This document shows positions 1 through 7,533 of a stretch of DNA of 64,000 nucleotides, one piece after another (the stretch's first letter is position 1; the number at the start of each line of letters is the position of its first letter). The notes under the pieces were generated by a model. The model saw nothing but the letters and a program-made list of their open reading frames with translations. It was not told where the DNA came from and searched no databases. The DNA lies in NCBI RefSeq assembly GCF_001280845.1, contig NZ_LGHP01000001.1:4199093-4263092 (forward strand), read 5' to 3'. The stretch comes from Bacillus sp. FJAT-28004 (GTDB lineage Bacteria; Bacillota; Bacilli; Paenibacillales; Paenibacillaceae). The translations under genes were made by a program, and so were the position numbers.

Positions 1-1
1 G

Positions 2-223
<222 letters not shown>

Positions 224-260
224 AAAAGTAGGCCAATGCAACTTATTTCAACCTGCGTTC

Positions 261-290
261 GTTAGTTTGGATGTAAACCAAATGACTAAC
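261..290. promoter_or_regulatory. Imperfect inverted repeat before the stalk-domain gene
   Basis: GTTAGTTTGG at 261-270 pairs with CCAA plus ACTAAC at 277-290, with a three-base bulge. It lies just ahead of the AAAGGA ribosome binding site of the next gene, so it could be an operator or a 5' leader hairpin. No trans-acting factor can be named. Confidence 0.3.
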
Positions 291-309
291 AACAAAGGAT
301 GGTAGACAA

Positions 310-1437
310 ATGGCCTTTAAACAATTGTTAAATAAAAACCTCATGATAGCATCCCTTTCGACCGCTTTATTTCTTAGTGCAGCAGCCAGCGGAGCAACCG
401 CTTATGGTGCTTCAGCCGTTTCGTCTGTTCCACTTCAATTCCAAATAGGCAGCACCAAATCGATCGATTATCGTGGTGAGCATAAGCTCGCGGCGGCGCC
501 CTATTTACAGAACGGCATTGCCATGGTTCCTGTCAGAGCACTGGCTGAGGGATTGCAAGCATACATTTACTTGGATGCGGCAACGAAAAAAATCACTTTA
601 AGTCGAGATGGACTTACAGTGACCCTGACTCAGAATAGCGACGCGGTAGTTGGAAGTTTCATTAAGAACGTGAAGCTGCCTACAAAAGTTGTAGTTGTTA
701 AAGGCACGACCTTCGTTCCAGCAAAAATTGTAGCACAGCTGCTAGGAGTAAAAACGAGCTGGGACGCAAAGCAGAAAAAGGTTTCCATGCAAGCGAGTGA
801 GGCTGCGCTATCGCGCCATTATAATTTTGACCAAGGCGAGGAAGGCTGGAAGGGTGCCTTTGCCGATCTGCCAGTAGACTACAATCCGGATATTTACGAG
901 CTGCAATACGCAAGAGAGCTGCTTCCGGTTGCGAATAACAAGACCAACTACGCACTGAAACTTAACGGGATGAATCGCAGTGATGATTTGTTCATGTTCG
1001 CGACTAAGAAGATCGAAGGTCTGAAACCTAATACGGTATATCAAGCATCGCTTTCCTTTAAGCTGTATACAGACCAAGCAGGCGGCATGATGGGGGTTGG
1101 CGGAGCTCCTGGAGAGGCAGTCAGCATTAAAGCAGGGTTTGTAAGCAAGGAGCCGCAGGCTATAAAGGTTGATAGTGGTGGTGATCATTATTATCGAATG
1201 AACTTGGATAAAGGCAATCAGAAGACCGAAGGAAAAGATATGAAGATCGTTGGAAACATGGTGCAGCCAGATGATTCGCTGAAAGGGTTTCAGCCCGTCG
1301 CCATGGACTATGAGGCAACGCTGCAATCCAATGAGAAGGGTGAGCTTTATGTTATCGTAGGAAGCGACTCTGGATATGAGGGTCTAACTACTTTGTATCT
1401 CGATGATATGAAGATTGATCTTTTGCCAAAGGGCTAA
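310..1437 (+). CDS. Secreted protein with copper amine oxidase N-terminal-like (stalk) domain
   Basis: The 375-residue protein begins with a signal peptide (about residues 1-32, ending near ATAYGA). A copper-amine-oxidase N-terminal or stalk domain follows at about 45-160. It shows the usual pattern of MVPVRALAEGL, a TTFVPAKIVAQLLG repeat and a final WDAKQKKVSM strand. The rest, about 165-375, has alternating beta strands ending in TLYLDDMKIDLL, which fits a jelly-roll carbohydrate-binding fold. Stalk domains are cell-wall-associated modules in Paenibacillus and do not indicate oxidase activity. The gene stands alone, with an AAAGGA site upstream and a terminator just after it. The role at the surface is not known. 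Confidence 0.75.
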   Translation: MAFKQLLNKNLMIASLSTALFLSAAASGATAYGASAVSSVPLQFQIGSTKSIDYRGEHKLAAAPYLQNGIAMVPVRALAEGLQAYIYLDAATKKITLSRDGLTVTLTQNSDAVVGSFIKNVKLPTKVVVVKGTTFVPAKIVAQLLGVKTSWDAKQKKVSMQASEAALSRHYNFDQGEEGWKGAFADLPVDYNPDIYELQYARELLPVANNKTNYALKLNGMNRSDDLFMFATKKIEGLKPNTVYQASLSFKLYTDQAGGMMGVGGAPGEAVSIKAGFVSKEPQAIKVDSGGDHYYRMNLDKGNQKTEGKDMKIVGNMVQPDDSLKGFQPVAMDYEATLQSNEKGELYVIVGSDSGYEGLTTLYLDDMKIDLLPKG

Positions 1438-1454
1438 TAATAACATAAAAAAAT

Positions 1455-1499
1455 AAGCGATTCCTTAACGGTTCTCCACTGTTAAGCATCGCTTTTTTT
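1455..1499 (+). terminator. Rho-independent terminator after stalk-domain gene
   Basis: AAGCGAT and CTTAAC on the left pair with GTTAAG and ATCGCTT on the right, followed by a run of seven T. Confidence 0.85.
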
Positions 1500-1685
1500 A
1501 TTTTTGATATGGTTTGGTACAATTTACGAATCAGGAATGTCGCTTTTTGGGATATCAACTCTGATTTTGATGATTATTGTAGATAATAAGTGATTTTTAA
1601 TAAATATAGGAAGGAATACGAGAGGTTAAACTAGAATATTGGATATTGTCCAACAAATTGGAAGCTAGCCGTCCTGGAAAGGTTA

Positions 1686-3281
1686 TTGGTATACCATATG
1701 ATAAATAACGATGTAATCATAGAATCACATAAACAATGCAAACTGCAAGGACTTAATCCCGATGAACTGCCTGTATTTACACAGCGTTTTTCGGATTCGG
1801 AGCTTAAAGCTCAGCGAGTCCGTTATAAGGAAATCATTGAAGTTATCAGTGTGTTTGTTGAAAAGTTTTTATCGACCGTTGCAGATGATCCTTTTTTTCT
1901 TGCCATATCAGACAATGAGGGTTACATTCTTGAATTCAGAGGCAACGCCTCTATTATTAATCAGGTGCGCCAGCTAGGTGTTGTTGAAGGCGTGCGATAC
2001 TGCGAAGAAATTGGTACGAGCTCAGTTAATCTATGCCTGCGTGAACAGCTGCCTTTTCAACTTGTTGGCGAAGATCATTATCATAAAGTATTGCATCGGC
2101 TCGCTTGTTATTCGGCACCTCTTTTTATGGAGGACAGCGGTCAACTGCTAGGATCGATTTCAATCATGACAGAAATTCAGTTTGCCCATCCTCATTTGCT
2201 GGCACTTTTATGTACAATCGTAGATTCTATCGAGCGGGAGCTTCTGCTCCGCAAACACAATACACAGCTTCAAATCTTAAATCAGGTCCTTCTGGATACT
2301 AATTATTATGGTGTCATTATTGCCGATGCACAGGGCGCTATTGTAGAAATAAACAAATACTGCGCAGCGATATTGAACAACTCCCATCATGAAAAAAACG
2401 GCTGCTTAGGCACGAGTGTATTTGAAGTCGGCATCATTGGGATTTATTTTGAACGTGTAATGAAACATGGAGAGTCATGTGTAGGGATAGAGTTATCTAT
2501 TCTGGTTGAAGACAAGCTGCGTTATTACATGCTTGATGTGGTGCCTATCTACGATAGTGAAGGCCAGCTTACGCGGGTTGTAGGCAGCTTGCGGGATATT
2601 ACGGAGATGAAGATAGCGGAAGAACTGCTTCGCAATAGCGAGAAGCTTGTGTTTGCAGGCCAGCTAGCTGTCAGCATTGCGCATGAGATCCGTAATCCCA
2701 TGACCACGGTAAAGGGAATGCTCCAATTGTCCAGCAAAACGACTAATCCTCATCATTACAACTTGATGATGTCAGAGCTGGAGCGGATGAATGCGATTGT
2801 AGGCGAATATTTAATATTAGGAAGACCACAAGCGATTCTGTATAAGGAAGAATATTGCGGTGATATTTTGCAAGAGGTCATATCCGTATTCGAGCTGCAA
2901 TTTGAAATGAATGGTATTCAGATACGCAGTGAAACAGTCGGGGAGACAAAAATCTTGTGCGACCGTGATCAAGTAAAACAAGTATTCTTGAATATTTTGA
3001 AAAATGCGATGGAGGCTCTTCCCTTTGGTGGGGAAGTTAATATTAAGCTGGATGTCGTGGACAATTACCAACGTATTCAATTTACCGATAACGGCGTTGG
3101 AATGACGGATGAAGTCATGCAGCGTATCGGACAACCCTTTCTTACGACAAGACGAGACGGGAACGGCCTAGGTATGATGATTGTAGATAAAATAATATCC
3201 TCGCACGGAGGCCGCTTATCGTTATCTAGCGAGCTTGGCGTAGGTACGATTGTAGAGGTATGGCTTCCTGCTGCTAAATAA
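1686..3281 (+). CDS. Orphan sensor histidine kinase (GAF-PAS-HisKA-HATPase), sporulation-kinase type
   Basis: This is a cytoplasmic kinase of 531 residues with no membrane segments. Residues about 60-190 resemble the GAF domain of AcoR-type activators (EEIGTSSVNLCLRE). A PAS domain follows at about 195-310 and ends in the typical GSLRDITEMKIAEE. The phospho-acceptor is H333 in SIAHEIRNPM. The ATPase domain has the N box LKNAMEAL, the G1 box DNGVGM and the G2 box GNGLGM. No response regulator is adjacent, and the shortened ATPase domain resembles the Kin kinases that feed the Spo0A phosphorelay, so a role in sporulation entry is plausible. The start is uncertain: TTG 1686 has GGAAAGG only 3 bases away, while ATG 1698 is 15 bases away. 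Confidence 0.8.
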   Translation: MVYHMINNDVIIESHKQCKLQGLNPDELPVFTQRFSDSELKAQRVRYKEIIEVISVFVEKFLSTVADDPFFLAISDNEGYILEFRGNASIINQVRQLGVVEGVRYCEEIGTSSVNLCLREQLPFQLVGEDHYHKVLHRLACYSAPLFMEDSGQLLGSISIMTEIQFAHPHLLALLCTIVDSIERELLLRKHNTQLQILNQVLLDTNYYGVIIADAQGAIVEINKYCAAILNNSHHEKNGCLGTSVFEVGIIGIYFERVMKHGESCVGIELSILVEDKLRYYMLDVVPIYDSEGQLTRVVGSLRDITEMKIAEELLRNSEKLVFAGQLAVSIAHEIRNPMTTVKGMLQLSSKTTNPHHYNLMMSELERMNAIVGEYLILGRPQAILYKEEYCGDILQEVISVFELQFEMNGIQIRSETVGETKILCDRDQVKQVFLNILKNAMEALPFGGEVNIKLDVVDNYQRIQFTDNGVGMTDEVMQRIGQPFLTTRRDGNGLGMMIVDKIISSHGGRLSLSSELGVGTIVEVWLPAAK

Positions 3282-3302
3282 GATAATACGCCCCATAGCG
3301 GG

Positions 3303-3337
3303 AAGCGCGTTTCGAATGCCGAGACGCGCTTTTGTTT
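3303..3337 (+). terminator. Terminator between convergent genes
   Basis: AAGCGCGT pairs with ACGCGCTT around a 13-base loop and is followed by a T-rich run. It lies between the kinase and the convergent coiled-coil gene. Confidence 0.75.
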
Positions 3338-3347
3338 TGTGCTTTGA

Positions 3348-4169
3348 TTACTTAATAGCTGCTATTTGTGCGTCGACTTTGGCAATAATGCTCATCGTCT
3401 GCTGCTCATGAGCATATGTTTTTTGTTTCTGCTCGTTAATCTGTTTCGTGTAGGCGAGCATGCGAGTAAGGGAACTCAAAGTCGCCGTTGAATCTCCCTT
3501 TTTCAACACTTGGTTCAAAATGGATGTCTCGGTCGTGAACTGTTTCTTTATACGGCTAATGGCGCTCTTGGCTGCTTTGATTTTTACTTTAAGAGGGTCG
3601 ATGCCGCTCAGCAGCTCTCGCAAATTTTTAATCCTTTTGGCGGTGCTGGCTTTGGCTGTTCTAAGTGCAGTCTCTTTGCTGCGTATATCTAGTTTGGCGA
3701 GCTGAACGGCTGCTTTTGTCGTTTCGACCTGCGGCTTCAGCACATTTGTAAGTAATTTGTCTTTAAACGATTTGGCGAGGTTCAGCTGTTGATTTAATGA
3801 ATCATAAAGGTTGAAGAGGGGTTCGTACTTTTTTTTGGCCTTCACTACAGCTGCTTCTAGCCGATTCAGCTTCTCCGCGTCGACTTCCTTAATCCGCTTG
3901 CGAGTAGCGAGCACGTTCTCCTCGTTTTGGTAATGAAGTTTGTCTATCCGCATATCCCAATCAATGGTCAGCTTCTGACTCGCTTGCAATTCCGCGTATT
4001 GCGACGTTAATTTGGCAGAGGTACCTTTATCCGCTGCTCCTTTCATTTTGTCAAAAGCTGTTTTGGCGGTGACGCTAAACTCAAACGATGCAGCAGCAAT
4101 AGTGGCCGGACTTAGAAACGCGAGCAAGAGCACAAGCATGACTACAGTTAATTTAGAAACAGATTGCAT
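3348..4169 (-). CDS. Secreted coiled-coil protein, function unknown
   Basis: The 273-residue protein starts with a clear signal peptide (MQSVSKLTVVMLVLLLAFLS, cleavage near AAASF). The mature part is almost entirely Lys/Glu/Ala/Leu-rich helix with heptad-like spacing, for example around RLEAAVVKAKKKYEPL and KVKIKAAKSAISRIKKQF. It has no cysteines or recognizable catalytic motif. I do not recognise a family. An extended helical surface or wall-associated protein is the most that can be said. It has its own promoter region between two terminators and is separate from the AraC gene upstream. Confidence 0.65.
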   Translation of the reverse strand: MQSVSKLTVVMLVLLLAFLSPATIAAASFEFSVTAKTAFDKMKGAADKGTSAKLTSQYAELQASQKLTIDWDMRIDKLHYQNEENVLATRKRIKEVDAEKLNRLEAAVVKAKKKYEPLFNLYDSLNQQLNLAKSFKDKLLTNVLKPQVETTKAAVQLAKLDIRSKETALRTAKASTAKRIKNLRELLSGIDPLKVKIKAAKSAISRIKKQFTTETSILNQVLKKGDSTATLSSLTRMLAYTKQINEQKQKTYAHEQQTMSIIAKVDAQIAAIK

Positions 4170-4206
4170 GATCCATGAAACCTCCCTTGGTTTTCGGCAA
4201 ACAACG

Positions 4207-4258
4207 CAAAAAAAGCACCTGCAAGATAGGCGTTATACGCCTTCTCTTACGGGTGCTT
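4207..4258 (-). terminator. Terminator of the AraC-family gene (minus strand)
   Basis: Read on the minus strand, a stem with outer arms AAGCACC/GGTGCTT and an inner GGCGT/ACGCC hairpin is followed by seven T (seven A at 4208-4214 on the plus strand). Confidence 0.8.
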
Positions 4259-4336
4259 CCATCGTAAGCCGTGCTTATTTAACTGATTTCTATCAATATA
4301 CAGGATCGTTCAGGGCGCAGTCAAGCGGCAGATAAA

Positions 4337-5143
4337 CTATAAAGCGGGACGCTTTGCATACTCATCTGGCGTTTTACCGATAATGGATTTGAAATCTTTA
4401 ATAAAATGCGATTGATCATAATAGCCGAGCTCAGCAGACAGCTTTAATGAATCATAATGGCTGCTCTTATCCATAACCTCTGCCGCATTTTGCAGCCGGT
4501 ACAGCTTAATAACCCACTTCGGGCTTATTCCGACATATTGACTAAATAGGCGCTGAAGCTTTCTTTTGTTTATATCGAACGCTTCGCATATTTGCTCTAC
4601 CTTGGTCAGCTCATGATCCTCAAGAATTCGTGTAATGATTTGATTGATGAGCGTAATGGATACATCCTGCTGCGGAAGACGACGGAGAAATAAAGCTTCA
4701 GTAAGTGCGATCATGTCGGCAGAATCTGTTAAAGACCTAAGCTGCTGCTCGTATGCTATAGCCTCCGTGCCCAAAACAGCCTCAATCGACAAAGCTTGAT
4801 CCGTAATGCCCGCTAAAGGCGAGTTTAGAAAAGGATAAAAACCTCCAGGCTGAAACTTAACGCCAAATACTCGTCCTTTGCCTTCAATTCTTGTGGTATA
4901 CATTTGGCTGGCAACGCCATAAATGCCGCTTCTATGGTCTTCGATAACTAAATTGACACAAGGATTCGGCACGACATCCTGAAAATAAGGAGCTTGGCCT
5001 TCTAAATCCCAGTATATGATCCAATAATGCTTAACGAATGGAAGGAGAGCTTCGGAGGGGGCATAACGGGAAAGTTGAAATTTTTTCTCGCTCTCTTTCT
5101 TCTGCAATATGCCCATACTGCGCTTTTGGTCGATAGCCTTCAT
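4337..5143 (-). CDS. AraC-family transcriptional regulator
   Basis: The protein has 268 residues from ATG 5143. AGGAGA lies 9 bases upstream of this ATG, and the longer TTG frame start at 5167 precedes the ribosome site and is unlikely. The N-terminal half (YAPSEALLPFVKHYWIIYWDL, then GVKFQPGGFYPFL) is the cupin-like sensor of the AraC subgroup often found beside stress or small-ligand genes. The C-terminal about 100 residues carry the two helix-turn-helix motifs, the second ending in LGYYDQSHFIKDFKSIIGKTPDEYAK. It is divergent from the SRPBCC gene with about 115 bases between them, so control of that gene is likely. Confidence 0.85.
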   Translation of the reverse strand: MKAIDQKRSMGILQKKESEKKFQLSRYAPSEALLPFVKHYWIIYWDLEGQAPYFQDVVPNPCVNLVIEDHRSGIYGVASQMYTTRIEGKGRVFGVKFQPGGFYPFLNSPLAGITDQALSIEAVLGTEAIAYEQQLRSLTDSADMIALTEALFLRRLPQQDVSITLINQIITRILEDHELTKVEQICEAFDINKRKLQRLFSQYVGISPKWVIKLYRLQNAAEVMDKSSHYDSLKLSAELGYYDQSHFIKDFKSIIGKTPDEYAKRPAL

Positions 5144-5260
5144 CAATAAATCTCTCCTATTGATCAATTTGTCGCGTTTTTACAATACTAACCATTTCGA
5201 AAGCTTTATACTACGGATAGAAAGCGCCAACCATCTACTTTAGAAAAAGGAGTGTAACAA

Positions 5261-5710
5261 ATGGAGTTTAAATATGAGTTTTATATTGGTGCAGCGCCCG
5301 AGAAGGTGTGGGATGCATTCGTATCGCCTGAGGGAACGCGCCAAACGTTTTTTGGCTGTATTATTGATTCAACCTTTGAAGTAGGCTCATCCTTTAAATA
5401 TGTTGGGCCGGGTAAGGAAGGCGATGAAACCGTTCATCTTTATGGTTCTATCTTAGCATATGAGCCAAATAAAATACTTAGCTTTTTGGAGCATCCAGGT
5501 CCCTCTTATCGACCAAATCATGCAGAACTGGAGTCGCGGATTACTTTTAAATTGGAAGAGGTTGGAGCTACAACGAAGTTGACATTGGTTAATGACCAAT
5601 TTACTGAAAATCATCCTTCGATCCCAACGACTGATAGCCAGTGGTGGATGATTCTAAACAATTTGAAAACCTTTATCGAGACGGGCAAGGTATTGGACTT
5701 TGGTTGGTAA
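5261..5710 (+). CDS. SRPBCC (AHSA1-like) family protein
   Basis: This 149-residue cytoplasmic protein has the START/AHSA1 fold signature. It opens with YEFYIGAAPEKVWDAFVSPEGTRQTFFG, written here in part as APEKVWDAF, has a central GGS-like strand VGSSFKYVGPG, and ends in the long C-terminal helix WWMILNNLKTFIETG. Such proteins bind hydrophobic ligands or act as chaperone cofactors, and the ligand cannot be told from the sequence. An AAAGGAG site precedes the ATG. The divergent AraC regulator is the likely controller. Confidence 0.8.
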   Translation: MEFKYEFYIGAAPEKVWDAFVSPEGTRQTFFGCIIDSTFEVGSSFKYVGPGKEGDETVHLYGSILAYEPNKILSFLEHPGPSYRPNHAELESRITFKLEEVGATTKLTLVNDQFTENHPSIPTTDSQWWMILNNLKTFIETGKVLDFGW

Positions 5711-5770
5711 ACTTATGGGGTATTTGATAGCATCAGCAGCCGCTGGTGCTATTTTAGTTTAAAAGAAATT

Positions 5771-5955
5771 TAGCGGACATGAGATCCGTTATTCGCATGG
5801 AATCTCCTCTTATCAGAGGGCTAACGGACATAGGATCGCTTAATTGGCCTGAATGACTAGGATTATGCTCCATTCTGCACATATAACGTATCGTATGTCC
5901 GTTACACTCCACTATTGCCTTTATTTCTTGAAATAGCGGCTTTTATGTCCGTTAG
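5771..5955. repeat. Cluster of four CGGACAT palindromic repeat units
   Basis: Four about 24-base units fit the consensus ARCGGACATNNGATNCGYTA. Two are direct (5771-5793 and 5821-5845) and two are inverted (5881-5905 and 5931-5955). They fill the 395-base gap between the SRPBCC and HAD genes, which otherwise holds no gene. Confidence 0.7.
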
Positions 5956-6106
5956 GGTCAAGCATGATGTTGTGAGGTAAGGTTTTTGATGGCGAGTCGA
6001 GTTTGTAAAATAAGGTCAAACATTTCTTTTCCGTCTTTAATTCTTTATACTGATAAAAAAGGACAGGCGTCATACGTCTGCGACAACGGATAGGAGAGAG
6101 CAGAGA

Positions 6107-6886
6107 ATGGGTTACAAAATCGTTTTTTTTGATATCGATGGCACGCTGATTAACGAACAAAAGGAAATACCGGCAGATACGATCAAAGCTATTGCTGAGC
6201 TGAAGGAAAGCGGCGTTGAGCCGGTCATTGCAACAGGCAGAGCACCATATTTCATTAAACCGCTTGCGGAGCAGCTAGGTATCGAATCATTCGTCTGCTT
6301 AAATGGCGGATATGTGGTTTACAAAGGAACAACGCTATATAAACGGGAGATTGAGAAAAGTCGATTGGAGAGACTCGTAAAGGTTGCAGCTGAGCATAAT
6401 CATGGGCTTGTGTTCGAAGGGGAACATAACTTTTTTGCCGACAAAGAAGATCATCCCTTTATTATAGATTCGGTTAATTCTTTAAAAGTGGATCTACCAG
6501 GCTACAATCCGGAGTTTTGGAAAACGGACGGTATTTACCAAGTGTTTCTTCACTGTGAGAGCCAAGACGAACATTTGTATGATGGACTGCATGACGAGCT
6601 GAAGCTTATTCGCTGGCATCCGCAAGCGATTGATGTCCTTCCTGCCGGCGGCTCCAAGGCGCAAGGAATTGAGGCACTGCTCGATAAGCTCGGCTACACG
6701 ACTGTCGATGCGGTTGCTTTTGGCGATGGCCTGAACGACATTGAGATGCTCGAGACAGTGGGCTTAGGTATCGCAATGGGTAATTCACATCCAGACCTGC
6801 TGCCATTTGCGGATTATGTGACGACGCATGTTGATGAGCAAGGGATTCGGAACGGCTTGGTGAAGGCTGGTTTGCTAGAGAAATAA
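6107..6886 (+). CDS. Cof-type HAD-superfamily IIB phosphatase
   Basis: The 259-residue cytoplasmic phosphatase has all four HAD motifs. Motif I is FFDIDGTL with nucleophile D9 and D11, motif II is VIATGR, motif III is the lysine in GGSKAQG, and motif IV is FGDGLNDIEML. The type IIB cap lies between motifs II and III. Family members dephosphorylate sugar phosphates and related metabolites with Mg2+, and the substrate is unknown here. GGAGAG precedes the ATG. Its last 12 codons plus terminator are repeated at 19095-19241, on the far side of the catabolic island. Confidence 0.88.
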   Translation: MGYKIVFFDIDGTLINEQKEIPADTIKAIAELKESGVEPVIATGRAPYFIKPLAEQLGIESFVCLNGGYVVYKGTTLYKREIEKSRLERLVKVAAEHNHGLVFEGEHNFFADKEDHPFIIDSVNSLKVDLPGYNPEFWKTDGIYQVFLHCESQDEHLYDGLHDELKLIRWHPQAIDVLPAGGSKAQGIEALLDKLGYTTVDAVAFGDGLNDIEMLETVGLGIAMGNSHPDLLPFADYVTTHVDEQGIRNGLVKAGLLEK

Positions 6887-6996
6887 TGCATGAATGAGTG
6901 TAATTCTATTTTGTATGCAAATATGCAAAAATAATAGATAAAGAGCTGATCCTTGTTTAAGGGTCAGCTCTTTCCTTTTTCTGTGCAGAGTAGCTG
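6851..6996 (+). repeat. Left copy of island-flanking direct repeat
   Basis: This block contains the last codons of the HAD gene, its stop and its terminator. It aligns with 19095-19241: I count 8 mismatches in the first 130 aligned positions, then one 1-base gap and a few more differences. Confidence 0.85.
6940..6975 (+). terminator. Terminator of the HAD gene
   Basis: AAGAGCTGA-CC pairs with GG-TCAGCTCTT around TTGTTTAA and is followed by a T-rich run. A near-identical copy is at 19185-19220. Confidence 0.85.
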
Positions 6997-7020
6997 TAGT
7001 CATAATTACAATAGAGTTGG

Positions 7021-7533
7021 CAAAAGGCAATATAGCGCAGTTGTAAACGAGGATTTTGGGAAGAAAGGTTAAACGTTATTCGATAACACAGACATTTTAA
7101 ATTACGCTCCGAAGAGACCCCACATCGGTGTGATAACTGACTCAAGTATCGAGAAATGGGAAGCAGGCTTTGAGATGTTCGATCACGATGAAAGATTCGG
7201 AATCAGAACTCCCATTGTCAGACTTGATGGGAATATATATGTAACAAGGCTTCATTGCCATCATCCTGACTGCTCCAATAGTGCTGTGGGTGCTGATCTT
7301 TGCCGTTACTACGGGTGCGGCTGCTGGTGCAGGCTGCGAGCTGGAGTGTAAGGAGTATTTTTGCCCGTTAAACTTCACGTATCTATACTCTGGGATGAGA
7401 ACTTCATATTGAGAACCTCCCTAAGAAGACAATTAGCACCTAAACTGCCGGATAAGAACTACTTTTCCTGCAGCTTAGGTGCTATTGTTTGTGCATCAAC
7501 AGCATAAATGCTGGACATTAGGAGGTCTCGAAG
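7021..7533. other. Gene-poor left edge of the island with a possible gene remnant
   Basis: No convincing complete gene is present. A 54-codon open stretch on the plus strand (about 7236-7400) begins directly after an in-frame stop and encodes a hydrophobic segment (IAIILTAPIVLWVLIFAVT) followed by a short Cys-containing tail. It has no start codon with a ribosome site, so it may be a broken membrane-protein gene. A 10-bp inverted repeat TAGCACCTAA/TTAGGTGCTA spans 7434-7484, ahead of the glycosidase gene, and could be a terminator or leader hairpin. Confidence 0.45.

Noticed and set aside
808..1326. 172-residue minus-strand frame opposite the stalk-domain gene
   Set aside because: It lies wholly inside a gene with signal peptide and domain matches on the other strand and has no ribosome site or recognizable motif.
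4207..4258. Riboswitch in the leader of the coiled-coil protein gene
   Set aside because: The stem has the form and T run of a terminator for the upstream minus-strand AraC gene and lacks conserved riboswitch core sequences.
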